A DNA stretch of 64,000 nt from Cryptococcus deneoformans JEC21 (lineage: Eukaryota > Basidiomycota > Tremellomycetes > Tremellales > Cryptococcaceae). The position numbers were made by a program, and so were the translations under genes. Location: positions 1,270,801 to 1,334,800 of the forward strand of contig NC_006691.1 of NCBI RefSeq assembly GCF_000091045.1, given 5' to 3'. The notes under the pieces were generated by a model. That model was not told the DNA's origin, did not search any database, and worked only from the letters and a program-made list of their open reading frames with translations. This document shows positions 1-12,359 of this stretch, piece by piece (positions within the stretch are counted from its first letter, which is position 1; each line of letters starts with the position of its first letter).

Positions 1-179
1 GAGGGCAGGGTTGACGGTAGTTACAACTATTGATAGGGTAGTGTCATCTTATCCATGGGCAAGAGGAGTCCGGTCCAGTCCACCGATCGTGATGGCCAGA
101 CGCGACGCGTTCATTATGTAATTTTGACATATTCGGTACTCGTCTATACATAAAGGGAAAAGCAGCTTACTACGATGAA
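1..179. other. Left-edge spacer
   Basis: No gene is supported between the window edge and the tRNA. The stretch is ordinary mixed-composition DNA and probably holds 5' flanking sequence of the tRNA gene. Confidence 0.4.
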
Positions 180-269
180 GGGCTTGTGTTGCAGTGGTAG
201 CATTCTAGACTTCGAGGTCGTGAACTGGAGTTTATCTAGCGGTCGCGGGTTCAAATCCCGTCGAGCCTT
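180..269 (+). tRNA. tRNA-Arg (anticodon UCG) with an 18-nt intron
   Basis: Delivers arginine at CGA codons during cytosolic translation. The cloverleaf can be folded by eye. Acceptor strand 180-186 pairs with 262-268, with two G-U pairs. The D-arm has TGC paired to GCA around an AGTGGTA loop. Anticodon stem CTAGA (205-209) pairs with TCTAG (235-239), and the T-arm GCGGG/TTCAAAT/CCCGT spans 245-261. The anticodon loop reads C-T-TCG-A, then an intron at about 216-233, then A. That is the canonical intron position, one base 3' of the anticodon (between 37 and 38). A-box-like TGCAGTGGTAGCA and B-box-like GGTTCAAATCC are both present. The discriminator would be T269, which is not usual for Arg, so the isotype rests on the anticodon alone. 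Confidence 0.9.
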
Positions 270-826
270 CACTTTTTTAATTGTTTTTATTATTACCACC
301 TTGCAACGAATAAAGCCAACGCGTTGCAATTTCTTCTTCGTTTGAAATTCTGTTATTTTTATACCTACCTTTTTACATCCAACGCACCAATTGAACCGGG
401 TCCTAGATATGCTTGCGATCCCTCCTTCACGTCAATCTTTTTATGACTTTTTACAACATTCTAACTTGGCTTGGGAAGCCAGTGCCAAAGATGATAAAAA
501 TATGATATCTCCGTCCGTCGCGGCGCCATGCCCCCGTTTCGATATTTCTTACCGCAGATGCTTGGGAAAGAGTTGTTAATCTAATGGTGAAGAGAGGTCA
601 GTCATGCGGTCAAGTTCGAGAACTAAGACAGGGCCAACTATATCCTTGACTGGAAATGTACACAGTGGAGGAAGTTGTGATGACAAGATGTAGTTTTGGT
701 CCAGTCTGGTTCGGTTCGGCGAGGACCACACTATTATGCATCTTAACTAAGGTATGCAGTTTTATCATTGTTCTATTTGCTCTACTATATCACAATAAAT
801 GACACAGCTCCTTTTTCAGTATTCTC
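270..826. other. Spacer between the tRNA and the velvet gene 3' end
   Basis: No gene is supported. An open frame at 391-579 (+) has no recognisable product and no splice-compatible continuation. The right part is probably the 3' UTR and terminator region of the velvet gene on the minus strand. Confidence 0.4.
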
Positions 827-2956
827 TCAACCCAGCAGGTTGCCCAATCCCATCTTGTTTTTGCCTGAACTGCTTGGACGAGACCCAGAATCTCCACCCA
901 CGCTTGCCCTGCTCTCACTCTGATTCAGACATTCCCGAGACTCTCGAGGGTCGGTGATGGATGGCAGACCCTGTGAAATAAGAACTGGTGATCGAGTGAT
1001 CGGAGGCAGTATGACGGGCGATCCCCTATGTAGTTCACGTTCCCTCTCCCTTTCTCGCCCATCCCTGCCTTCTCTGGTGCTAGCAGACGATAATGGTCTG
1101 TATGATCCCATATCGGGACTTTGAGCATACTGAAGTCTTCCTGGGCTTTCGAGTGGAGAAACCCCTTGACGAAGAGAAGAAGGATGGGTCGAATGATGAC
1201 CAGTTCCTCGAGACCCAGGTCTGCCCATCGCAGATTCTGGAAGTGGTGGCGGCGGCAATGTTGGACGGCGCTCCTGAGCCCATGGCACACCTGCTCGGTC
1301 ATAGGACTCGCTATGCATTGGGTATGGCGGGTACCCCATACCAGATGATGTTGGGTACGCATGGTGGCCATGAGAAGAAGGCAACGGAATTGGGCGGGGG
1401 TCCAGAACATATCCCGGAGGAGGCAGAGAGTGGCGATGTCTACTTGGACTTGATTCTGGATTGGTAGACGGACGGCCAGAGTTGACATGATAGTTACTTG
1501 ATGGAGGTGGTGGATATCCTGGGGCAGAGTAAGGGGGGTAAGGTGGGTGGTAAGAGTACGGCGATCCGCTACGGGACATATGAGAGCGGTAAGGGTCGTA
1601 TGCACTAGGTGGTGGTGGGGGAGGCATGGGATGACCTGATGGAGGATAATAACCGGACGGGGGAGGATAGTTGGGAGGATAAGGGTAGTAATGGTGTTCG
1701 CCTGGAGGAGGGTGGAAACGTTGTTCGTGTCCGGGGTAACCCATCGAAAGCCCTCGGGTCCTCTTGGACTGCCCTTGCGCTGGCGCCTCCTCTTCTGATT
1801 CGTGCGCATCACTCTTCCGCTTCGATTTTCCACTTGAAGATGCCGTTGCACGCGCAGCTGCTGATCAGCATCAGCCGAAACTCACATGCCACTAAGAAGC
1901 ATCGAACTAACGTTGGCGAGGATCTTTACGGACTCGAATTTTGAGGCCCTGCTCGGCGAATGATACCGATAAATCTGTAGCTTCTGCATTACATCGTCAA
2001 CAATCATCTCTTCTTGACATTGAGCGACGTACTTGACATTCCTGGAAACTTTTTGGCTGAGTACACAGAGAATGTAGAAGTGAACATTGTGGTACAGTAA
2101 TATACTTCTTGACTGCGAGCGACATGTATCAGCATGCCCAGCGCGGTAGGGTGAGTTGAGATAACTCACTCGACAATCTCAAACAACGTCAATTTCAACT
2201 TGTATCTCCCCTCTTTCCTCACACCAAGATCAGGGAACACAAAGAAGGCCGCATCCGAATTATCCAAGTCCTTAAGATGATACAATGAAGAAACAGGTGT
2301 CCCGGTTAGGAATCGGGTTTTGCCATCATCAATAACATGAAGCTCGTCCTCCTGTTCCTCACCGCCGACAAGGCAAGCGAATAAGAAATAGTATGGATCT
2401 GCGTATAAAACTTCAGCATGAGACAAGCCGGATTGAGGTGTATAAGGATTAATTGGGCTTACTTTGCATATATGTCATGCCCTCAGAACCGGACGGCCTT
2501 CGGATCTGCTGCCTAGTCTGAGGATCGATTGAGGTGATATCATCGCCTTGCGGGTCGATAACCTTCAGCTGAATGATTGGCGTGGGATCCACTGGCCGTC
2601 GATCGGCTATTCAAGCCAGTTAGCAATCCCGTCCCCCTCCCTTAGTGCTTCTCCGCACAAAACTCACATTTATCTCCAATCCCACACATCCTTGCCTGTA
2701 CAGGCTGTTGCCGCATGGTAAGCTCGTATGTTCTGAGTATACAATCATGGTCCGTCGCAACCGAGGAACAGTGCCGTATTGACATTGGCGTGTAGGATGG
2801 CGTGGGGAGATGGGGAGGGTAAGGGTTGGAAGGTGTAGTCGGCAGTGATGAAGTTGAACAAGGACGTTGGCGTGGTAAGTGGGTAGTGTGAAAGGGCGGT
2901 ACGTAGACAAGTTGATAGCCGGGCGGTGGAGGTGGTGGGTAGACGTAAAAAGACAT
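827..2956 (-). CDS. Velvet-domain transcription regulator (VelB-like)
   Basis: Velvet proteins are fungal nuclear DNA-binding regulators that dimerise and couple development to metabolism. Six exons join in frame: 2956-2668, 2606-2463, 2398-2170, 2112-2033, 1983-1912 and 1860-827, for 615 aa. The velvet domain covers about residues 77-270. It starts at a segment reading RQQPVQARMCGIGDK, continues through DRRPVDPTPIIQL, QNPYYFLFACLV, VSSLYHLKDLD and AAFFVFPDLGVRKEG, and closes with EQGLKIRVRKDPR. The order and spacing are those of the family, and the VSSLYHLKD block is closest to VelB as I remember it. After the domain come a KSKRK basic patch and a Pro/Tyr/Ser-rich tail of about 340 residues (many PPYPP blocks). 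The N-terminus is also Pro-rich. The start is uncertain: an in-frame ATG at 2998 adds 14 residues, and the sequence just before ATG 2956 could be a splice acceptor. Confidence 0.88.
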
Positions 2957-4829
2957 CTGATCAGCCCCATTCGACGTTAATTGTGAGTGATGGACCATGA
3001 GGCAAGAGAAGAAGAAGAATAAAAAGGAAATAAAAGAACAAGCAAAATAAAGCAGGGAATGGGTAATTAAAGGCACAAGCCTGAAGACTTTTTGGAAATC
3101 ACTCTTTACAGCACTTCGACCAACGAAAAGACGAGCGATACACAAAGAGCACAAAGAACAACGTCCTTGGGTACTTTCGTAATAGATGAACGAAACTATC
3201 AAGGATGATGTGTGTTCAAAAGGACCCTAAAAGAACAATAAGGAGCGATAAGATCGGGAAGACTACTGCGATGCGGGGCAATGCAGGGGAAAGTATAGGG
3301 CTGATAAAGCGAGAAAAAGGACAATGGACGTAGGAGTGACTGTTTTTGTGTATACAATTGTGTGTATGTGGAGATCAAAGGTGTCCGGTGATTTTTGATA
3401 GGTGTCGGCGATCGAACGTTGGACAAAATCCTTGAACGGTGTCCGCGAATCCACATGCTGTGGGTGTAGAAGTTTCAGGCGAAGAGGTAATGAGCCTTGG
3501 CGATGTGGTTCTGTGGTTGAACATTAGTAGAATGATCACATTCAACCCTCAGAATGCATACTCACCTACATGCAAACATGTTTCATAAAACATCCTTGGG
3601 TTTTAAGTGTTAAGACAGATCCACCGTGGGATTGTCAGGTTCAGAATAATAACCGAACAGCCCTCATCCAATCCTCCAACCCTCTATCACCCCACCACCT
3701 CTTTTCGCCGGGCTGAAGAGGAGAGGGAAAGTGACATCCCACAAAACATCTTGCGGGCTTTTGAAACGATCTGCACAAATAGACCATTGTCCATCGCGCG
3801 AATTTCCGATGGACGGTTTGAGTTGACTTCACAGCAAATGGACTCCGATCCAAATAAAGGCGAGCACTCGTAATGTGAGAGCCCAATATAGTGCCGCGAA
3901 GTATTGTTTTTCGTCAGACGTACGAGTGGATTGTGGTATGCTAGATGACCCTCGGGCGAAGAATCTCATTTGGTTCATTTTTGTGAAGGGCAGACACTAT
4001 AGTGTAGTCGGGAAGCTTTGTGCGAGCCTTACAAATGGAAAGGGCTGGGATCCGATTGCGCAAAGGAAGAGCCCTCAACAGCGTTCGACAGTCTGATTCG
4101 TTATCAGTAATCTTCCCAGGTAATCTCTGTGGAACTGAGACCCACATCTTGCTCTCAGCTTGTGGAGAATACGACGACAAGTCTCTTGAAAGTCCTCCAG
4201 TTTCCCAATTCGCCCATCGTCAGAACTAGCTGCCTCGAATACTTTTAATATCGTAGTCCAGAGGATCTTGCAGTCTAAAGGAAACCGGGCGAAGCTGTAG
4301 ATTTCTGCGAATGTACGCAGGTCATGATATATAAGTTGACAGGGAAAGCCGGTGACACTGAGTGACTAATGAACAAGTAATAGAAGCAGAGGCGAAAACG
4401 TAGGATTCCCGTTCTTTCAGAGCCGGCTTTCCTGGTAAGAGAATGAGGTCCGCGATGGTGAAAACAACGCAGTGCAAATAAGAATTGCCGAATACGCTTT
4501 TAACCGCGACGAGAATTCAAAATTGATAATTTGTGATACAAAACAAGTTAAGGTGTGAAAGAGTGACAATGATAAAAAGCAGTCCCGCGTGACCTCGAGG
4601 TAGATGAGCAACGAATATCCTCTGGAGAAGCAAACTGGACTTGAACTCACGAGCAAGGCCAAATTGACAAGTCTATGTGGTAATAATCGTCCGTTCATTG
4701 AAAGCTTCCAGAGAGAAGGTAGATTTGGCGTCCATCACCTAGCGAAGCCATTCATAACAAAGCCCAATCCAAGAGAGGAAAAAAACAGAGAAAGGAACAG
4801 GAACCCAAGCCACCACGACAGCAAGACAC
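2957..4829. other. Spacer upstream of the velvet gene
   Basis: About 1.9 kb with no gene I can support. Open frames at 3199-3456, 3607-3873 and 3941-4180 have no recognisable domains and overlap one another on opposite strands. The stretch probably holds the velvet promoter and long 5' leader on the minus strand and the 3' region of the small gene at 4830-5216. Confidence 0.4.
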
Positions 4830-5216
4830 TTACATATTCTTTCTTCCTTGACGTCGCTGGGATAAGAGTCAGCATGCGATTGTGACGAGAATGTGTATCC
4901 CACTCACCTGAGTTACAGGCACATATTCGTAAGCATAGTCAATCCCCTGTATCCATTTGTCATACTCCTTATCCTTCTCCTTACCCTTGCTACTATCGCT
5001 CCGGTCTGCATTCTGGCCTTGCTCGCCCTCTCCGCCACCATCATCTGCTTGGATCTGGACAGCAGGCAAAGTCAATCTCTTGTTCCCCGCAGCACTGTTT
5101 CTGGTTCGTACCTCGCTCTCCGTTCGCTCAGTGTTGGCTGGCTGGCTGGCTGGTGCGAGGATATTGGAGAGGTGCGGCTGCTGGGAGGAGGTGGAGGGGT
5201 GGCCGTGGGCGGACAT
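4830..5216 (-). CDS. Small hypothetical protein, two exons
   Basis: I do not recognise this protein. Exon 1 is 5216-4908 and ends at a clean CAG/GTGAGT donor. Exon 2, 4856-4830, adds eight residues (RRQGRKNM) and a TAA stop, giving 111 aa. The first 60 residues are low-complexity (Ser, Pro, Gln). They are followed by an acidic/glycine stretch, a Lys-rich KGKEKDKEYDKW segment and a compact C-terminal block reading IDYAYEYVPVTQ. The basic tail RRQGRKN could be a nuclear signal, but that is speculative. Support is splice-site quality and codon usage of exon 1. An alternative is that exon 1 belongs to a longer gene with further small exons downstream. Confidence 0.5.
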
Positions 5217-7240
5217 GAGCTTTTGTTAATGTTAGTAAATAATAAAAGGTGACACCTCAGCAAATCTTTCTCGAAGGCTAGCAGGCGCACGGACCATCCG
5301 ACATTTTTAAACACAATCACTCACAGATCACAGTCACTCACACAGATGGCCTGAGCGTGTATTCACAGCGAATGTATTTACAACGATGGTTGATAGACAG
5401 CGTGCTGGAGGTGCAGTAGAGATAAACCCCTGCGTCCCTTTCGACGCTCCACTATTCTCCTTTGTGCGGGACGTTGTAAAGAGCGTGGAAAAGTGGCCGC
5501 TGCTGCTTTCGCTGTACTACTTTCCGTATTAACCCTTCGCAGTACTCGTCATCAATAATATATACAACCTGCAGCCACAACTTAGGTTTACACCCTCGGG
5601 CATAATGGTATTCAGGCTGTTTTTATGGCTGGTAGCTTTTTGTTACATCCCTGTCTAAAACAACGCTAATCATCGCCTGACCGTTACCAGGCACCGAATA
5701 AATCAGCACATGCAATCCGTACCAAACCCTAACTCAAACCTTATTATTCTTCATTACATTTTGGCATTACAAATGTATGTAGACATCCAAGGCTAATGAA
5801 GGTGGCCGGTGGATGCTTGATGTTTGCTGGGAATTACTACTATACCTGCCACTTATATCAGCTAGTAATTGTCCTCGGCGGTTTGGACTTTATAAATAAA
5901 GAATCGTAATTACGCCTTGAATCAAGGGGAATTATTAGCGGTGACCGGGAAGAAGACGGGGGAACCTGACGATCTTCTCTTGTTTCATTTATTTCATTAA
6001 TTAATTTATATAGGATGCGATCTGCGATCTCCCGTTTTCTGTTATTTGACACTTTTTTACGGCTCACGGCTGAACTTTGACTTGGGATCGACAACGTATC
6101 TATTTACCTTTCATCAGTCACCTATCATCTGGGCAAACAGGAACAAGGACAAGAGCAGGAGGGGTAGAAAGGCGAGTGGTGAAAAGTGATTGAGAGGCCC
6201 ACACACAAGTGCCGTTGTCCAGGCTCTGTGGGGTAGTACAAAAGTAGAAGAAGGGAAAAGAAGGGATCTGCTTGATCTGAAGTCTTAAGTAATTATTTCA
6301 TCTTCTTCATTCCCCTTCAATCTCGTGCTGTACCATACCGCTCACTCGCTCGTAAAAATTCATCATGGCTATCATCAATTCCGTTCAAGAACCCTACTCG
6401 ACATGAGCCTCGTATCTTTGTCGAAGTAATACCTCTCGCATCTTACTTTATTCTTATCAATCGGGCAAGCCGTGCGTGACAAAAGGTGTGATGATGACCG
6501 ACCAACGACAACAACAAATGCACTTACTACTACATTTTTTTTTTTCCTTCCTTAAGCCCCGACATATCTCCTTCAGGACCCAGTAGTCCAGTCGATCAAG
6601 TATACCTGACAGATAACAGGATCGGTTACTCATCAGCCACGATCTCAGCATAAACTGTCATCAGCTGTTACTTTGATCCGCCATTTATGGCCTCGTCGAC
6701 ATCACTGGGAAGACATTTCTCGTATTGTTACCATTTGTTATGTTAAGGGATATCATTTTCGTAGCTCGGCCAATGCAATACTGCACCATAAAGAACTAAT
6801 GACAGTAAATATGCATATCTTCCATATCAGCACATGAGTTTATCATTATTTTAGCTATGTTGGATGAAGGAGATGGACAACAAATGAATTACGCGCAGCG
6901 CAGAGTATACGTATATTATCAGCGACCATTGATTGTTCTTGGCGCCGGATCATTTGTACAAATTATACATACGCTCACGCGCTCATCTTTTTTCGTCGCA
7001 TAGCGATGTTTGCACTGCCTGTCCTTTGTCGCTATACAGAACACTCTCATTCTCGTTTGCTTATCTTTCTACATACCGCTTGTTCTATGCCGTTAGTATA
7101 GCTGAGTAAAGCCAACAAGTCAGTCTCATCTTGAGTGAGCAAAAGAATTGATCAATGCAATCAAGTCCATGCGTTACTGTACAGGCACAAACCTTTCGGC
7201 TAAGTACATTATGCGGATACGCCGTCCTCCATTCCCATGT
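5217..7240. other. Gene-free 2-kb spacer
   Basis: No coding region is supported on either strand. Open frames are short (for example 5858-6094 minus and 6457-6651 minus) and lack splice-compatible partners. Pyrimidine-rich tracts occur around 6290-6360. It may contain promoter and UTR sequence for the genes on either side or an unannotated non-coding transcript. Confidence 0.4.
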
Positions 7241-7858
7241 TTATTCTACCATATCACCAACCAAATCATCCTCTGCCCCATCAGGCACATACTTCTTGTC
7301 CCCCAAAATCTCAGCCGCCTGGAATGCACTGGGTGATCGAGTCCCTTCCGGAAGCTCTTCTTCTTGTGTATCTCTTCTCTCCACCTTGTGCCAGCCTTCG
7401 TCATTTGTGAGTGGCTTGCCGGACGCATCGGCTGGGACGTAGCTGACCACATACCCGAGCTTGCCAGGGGGGTTAGCGCCGAGACAGTGGAGGCAGGTAA
7501 GTTCGGGGTATGCAACATATGCCTGGGGCTGGCGGGTTTTGCTGGTAGATGTGGATGGAGGTTGGGGTGTGGATTGGCTGGGTCGGGATTGGGATTGGGA
7601 TTGGGGGTGTGATTGGGGATGGGACTGATCGTCGAGGGAAAGGCTCGACAACTTATCAGAGCTATGGAGAAATTAGACATGGCCAGTTGAAAAGCAGAGT
7701 TAAGCTCACTTGGTATTTGAGACTTGAGGCGAAGGCAACCATGGTCTGAGAGCTTGATTAGAATCAATGCTAGCACTGTTGAACCCTTGAGAGGGGTTGA
7801 ACGAAGGATGCCAAATGATGGTGGGGAATGTGGAAGTAGGGTTAGGTTGGGATGACAT
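7241..7858 (-). CDS. Hypothetical protein with a CxxC pair, two exons
   Basis: Not recognised. Exons 7858-7710 and 7661-7241 join in frame across a 48-nt intron (GTGAGC donor, CATAG acceptor) to give 189 aa. The start ATG 7858 opens MSSQPNPTSTFPTIIWHP. Residues about 60-95 are a Ser/Gln/Pro low-complexity linker. The C-terminal half looks folded: AYVAYPELTCLHCLGANPPG, then LGYVVSYVPADASGKPLT, then GWHKVERRDTQEEEL, ending in an acidic tail. The single CLHC pair could bind metal only with a partner. The composition of the C-terminal half supports a real gene. Function cannot be inferred. Confidence 0.65.
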
Positions 7859-9178
7859 GTTGTACGTGATTCTTGCGGTGTGATCGAATATTTTGTCCGG
7901 TGGGACGCACCTCGGTCAGAAACTCACTTCTTTATATATCTTCTTCACTTCCCCGTCGCCGGCTGAAATATCACATGACCATACAACGTATACACAAACA
8001 ATATCCCATCGCTAAGCGAGAATATCCCATACCTAACGTGCTTTTTCGAATGTCCAACTCGCACTGAGACTATACACAGTCGTCTGACGCGTTCTCTGTC
8101 GATCTTGTTCGAAATAGCATTGTCTAGAATGTGCTGGAACGTGGTCGATGGGTCATCTCTTTAAATTTTCACGGCTAAAGCACAGCTCGTGCTGGCCCAT
8201 GCTCTAAAGACGGAACGGCGCCAAGAGCAAAACCCGTGATTCCGGTAAGGAAATGGGAAACGTGGTAGAGGCGATTAGGCAGATTGCGTCATTTCGAACA
8301 TCTCATCTGGCGTCTGACTCCGCTTTGTAAGGCGATGATTTCGTATGCGCGGATGGAAGGTGGAAATGATTTCGAACTCCTTTTCGAATACCTTGTTCCG
8401 AGATGATGGGAAAATAGAAAGGCTGAGTCAGGCGGGTAATGCCCGCAGGGCGCCAAGAAGCGTTCTCGTCGGGTAATTCGGGAAAGAAGAGCCGGTCGAA
8501 TGAGGTGGAGGTGGTCCAAAATCTTATTTATTGATGAATGAGCGACTTCCAATAATATTTGTTTCGATGAGTCGCAATGGTGCAGTGTCTGCCTCCTTTT
8601 TTGGCAATCTAATTGTTCATACATGACTTTGTGTGCTCTGGATGCACAACATACAATAGCACACATGAGTCGAAAAAGTGTCAAGAAACGTATTCACTCA
8701 TGCGCCATCTTCCGCGGATATGGTGGTCACCTGCTGTCGTCATCACTCATCCATCAGAAGAAAAAAAGCCGGAAGCTTCCCCCGGAGGTTATACAGCAGT
8801 CCAGTCATTTTCCCACGATGACTTGTCGTATCCAAAAGGCGCCACTCTTGTTGTAATACTAGTTGTTTGTTGCATAAGAAGAAAGAACCAGGAAACAGAT
8901 GTATAAAGAAGAACCACAACGTCCCTTCACGTCCCTGATCTGTCCTTCCTGCTGCGACCACACATCCACCTAGGCACCCTGTTGTTCACACGTTCTCGCT
9001 AACTCCAACAACTATCAGTTCCTTCCTGATAAGATTGCCCTCAAAATAATACATGGATTATACCACATATCCATGCTAATTTTGGTACGTTACAAGGATA
9101 TTTATTCACAAGCATCTGCTAACACTTATTATAGATTTCTTCCCTTAGAGCTATGACAACAAATTCAAATTATGCCCT
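7859..9178. other. Spacer with no supported gene
   Basis: About 1.3 kb. Frames at 8289-8684 (minus) and 8613-8906 (plus) overlap antisense and neither shows a domain or bias. The left part is the promoter side of the gene at 7241-7858; the right part lies 3' of the gene at 9179-11388. Confidence 0.4.
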
Positions 9179-11388
9179 TCACAAAGCTACACCAACTGAC
9201 TGGCTCGCACTCCTGGGCACCTGGTCAGTCTGGATTTTCTTCGTGCTTTCAGTATTCTTGTGTCCCAAACCTAATTTCTCCTTTGCAACTTCTTTCCAAT
9301 CGCTCACAGTCTCTCCCACTGTATACTCTCTTTCCCAAACTTTTCCATTTCCTTGACCCCACAGGAATCCATCCTCATCTTCTTGCTCACCTCCCAGCCG
9401 ACCATTATAAGGCTCTCTGACATCAGCGATCTCAACCCATTTGCCATTGACAAGCCTCCATTTATCTTGATCCTCCTTTCTCATCTCTCCCAAGCCGGGT
9501 AAGAGCGAAAATCGTTTCTCCCTGACTTCCTTTGGCCCGTTTTCAAAGACATCGTCACCCAAGACTTCGCGGGCAGTGGCCTCGTCGACTTCGTGCCATT
9601 TATTATCCACGGCGGAGAATATACGGTGTTTGGTGGGCTGGGTAGTGGGATTAGGATCTTCGACTGGGAGAATTCTAGGGCTAGGACGATGTAAGCAAAG
9701 CTTGAGGACAACTCTTCAAGAGTAAACTCACTACTCGTGGTAAACATGGATCTCTCGATCTATATTAGTAGCATACTCGGTATGCACCTGAGGTCGGATG
9801 TGCTCCTATAGTTCAATCAGCGCATGAGATAACCACCATGAAATAAACTACTCACTTTGACGACAGGCTCCAACCATCTCGTATTCGTTTCAATTGTGTC
9901 CGCCTTACCCACAAGATCCTTCATTCCAGCCTTTACAAACACCTCGTAACCCTCTTCAGTCAAAGGCTGACTCTCCTTAGCTCTTGCCGAACATCCCGCC
10001 TCAATCTTATCATTCAATTCAGCACGGTGCTGCTCCAGGACATCGAGACTTCTTCCTTCTCTCTCTTGTTTACTTGCTGTTGTGATTGCGTTGTCGGCCG
10101 GAGTTGCCGAGGTGGTCGTGGTTGGGACGGAAGTTGAAGTCGCGGAAGTCACGTTTCTAGCAAGAGCACCCGTTGCGGGATTTGCGGTGATAGCATTTGG
10201 AGCTGCATCTACTCCAGTAGGCGTAATACCTCTCTCAAGAGACGCACCCTCCACAGCTCGGGCAGTAGTATCACTAGGGGCTAGTGAGGCGGCATCAGCC
10301 ATAGGTGTCGAGAAGGCTGTAGCATACGTCGAAGTTCCGGTAGAGGATCCAGCAGCTGAAGGGGCCCGAGGGAAATCATACTCTGGATGACCTTGTGGAT
10401 GTCGAGAATTAGTAGAGAGAGTAGAAAACTTGTCATTGATATTATCTTCAGTGGCCAAAGTTCGGTCGTTCGATTGGACCCAAGTACCTCCCGCAACAGG
10501 CACGGTGACACCCGCGATGGAACCGGGGGTTGTCTCCCCAGTGCTGACTAAGTCTGCAAGATAGCTGAGATCTGAAGAGAAGGGTCAGCTTCTTAATATA
10601 CCGAAGAGAATACATTTATTCTTACCCTGGTTTGCCTCGCCTCCATTCAAGCGGGAGATGTTCTCCGGTCTTTCAGGAGGGGAAGGGAATTCGCTGATCT
10701 TTTGGGTATTCTCGGCACCTTGAAGACTTCTGGTTGTCTTGCCCCTTTTCAAATCGCCTCCGCTCTCTATTGGCTGCAAAGTCTGATTCAAGGACTTTTC
10801 AGAAAGACCTTCAGGCCCCCGGGCCTCGAAAGAAGCCTCTGTAGATGAATGAGGATCAAAAGACTCAGTCTGATGACCTCCTCCAAAAGCGCCTCCGTCT
10901 TCTCGAGAGCGACCAATCTGACCCGATGTCTTTCGAACCATCTCATCAAGCGGCCTCTCTTCCAAAGATGTTTCTTCAGGCAAACGAGGGTCCGAAGACT
11001 TGTCGATTACAACCACATCCTCTTCATCTTGCCCAACTGGGCTGGCAAACTTGGTAGGCAAAACTCTGCTGCTATTTGGGGACTGATTTAATCGTTGCTG
11101 GTTTCTTGAGCTAGCCTGAACAGCTGCAAATGATGGTATATCGGGGAGATCTTTACTCTGGGCCGCAACATCTGGCCCCGGTGAATTCACCAGGTTTCGT
11201 GCTGAACGCGAGCCTACAGTGGTGGGAGGGGTGTGTCTCGACTTGGCTGGGGTAGTAGGCGACTGTGACGGGGTTTGAGTCGATCGAGAAAGGTTTGGGG
11301 TTGATTTCGAAGCTGGAGAAGGAGATGTCCCAGCAGATGAGGATGATTTGCTCTTGCGATGCAAGATCTTTGAGATAATGTTGGGCAT
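9179..11388 (-). CDS. EHIRPQ-motif ('allergen'-annotated family) protein, long form
   Basis: Four exons, 11388-10626, 10571-9856, 9805-9732 and 9680-9179, join in frame to 684 aa. Residues 1 to about 490 are Ser/Pro/Thr-rich and likely disordered, starting MPNIISKILHRKSKSSSS. A small 74-nt exon encodes EHIRPQVHTEYATNIDREIH and VYHE. The next exon continues RILPVEDPNPT and ends in a charged C-terminal region containing KWHEVDE. The block EHIRPQ...DRE.HV.H....R..PVED recurs in the neighbour at 12360-13289, so the two are related. Fungal homologues with this block are commonly annotated 'allergen'. The biochemical role is not known to me. There is no signal peptide or membrane segment. The gene is divergent from its relative, with about 970 bp between starts. 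Confidence 0.8.
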
Positions 11389-12359
11389 ACCGGGGCGTGA
11401 TGGGTATATTCTTCTGTCGTCGAAAAGTAGCTTTAACGTTTTGTCCGTTTGTTCTTCAGTATACGAAGTTTCTAGCTAGCTTTGCATTGATTTTCACTGC
11501 ATGACCCAGACCTGATACTCTTAACACCCTCAGTCGGTCAAGTTACTCGTGCTGGCGTGCATCTTGCCGCTTACAAAAGACCCAAAAGCATGGGGCGAAA
11601 GCCGACGGACAAATATGATAATAGTCCTAAATGACGTCGATCCTTTCATCATCGGCTGTGCTAACTGTCTGCCTGACGGGACTGACGCAACTTTTCCTTC
11701 GCGGCTCGTCACTTTTCATTTTACACTCATCGCGGCTATGAAAGATCTCGAGCAGCCATCGGATTCTCATTTTATTAACTTCCTGCCCAGGGTCCGGGTC
11801 GTCATTTTATGTTTGTCGGTTGCTTAAATTTAATCAAGATTCTGATCAGAGAAAACCAATCGTATTAAAACGCGGTAATAAGCACACTTTGAGTTCTATA
11901 TTACGTAATGTTTACAAGTAGCGTCACACCATTACCAAAGGACTGGATGCGAGCGCTAAAAACATTAGCTAAATTAGTTTGTCTTCTTGTCTTACAGGAC
12001 AGGAAATACTGAGATGTGACGCATGGATAAACAGTGACGGACCACGCATTCGCCATATACGGGACCTACAGGTACATTCACTCAGCCAGGGACATAATTC
12101 AGGACTCTCAACAGAGAACGCATACATCATAGGTTGTCATCGATAATGCGATAAGCTCACGATCCCCAAGATGGAAGATTTCCGACCTATTTCGTCATCG
12201 CTCCCTCTTCAACTACCAAGCACGAAGGCAGGCGGCATGCTTTAAAAGAGAAGGAGCGGGTTGGACATCTCTTGGGTCCATCACATTACTTTCGAACGAC
12301 AATCAAGACACTTTCCACTCCAATCCATCAACCCAAACCAACGAACACAACAAGCAACA
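11389..12359. promoter_or_regulatory. Divergent promoter region between two EHIRPQ-family genes
   Basis: This 971-bp spacer separates the start codons of two related genes read away from each other, so it must hold both promoters and leaders. A TATA-like TTTAAAAG lies at 12241-12248, 112 nt before the plus-strand ATG. The leader just before that ATG is CA-rich (ACCCAAACCAACGAACACAA). No further gene is supported; the frame at 11549-11827 has no recognisable product. Confidence 0.45.

Noticed and set aside
144..329. Minus-strand open frame containing RRDLNPRPLDK
   Set aside because: It runs antisense across the tRNA-Arg gene; the DLNPRP-type string is the usual artefact of translating a tRNA T-arm in reverse.
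925..1851. 308-codon minus-strand frame overlapping the velvet tail
   Set aside because: It is a frame-shifted shadow of exon 6 of the velvet gene; the correct frame continues the velvet domain through splice sites.
5858..6094. 78-codon minus-strand frame rich in Arg/Ser
   Set aside because: No domain, no splice partner, no plausible leader; inside a 2-kb spacer.
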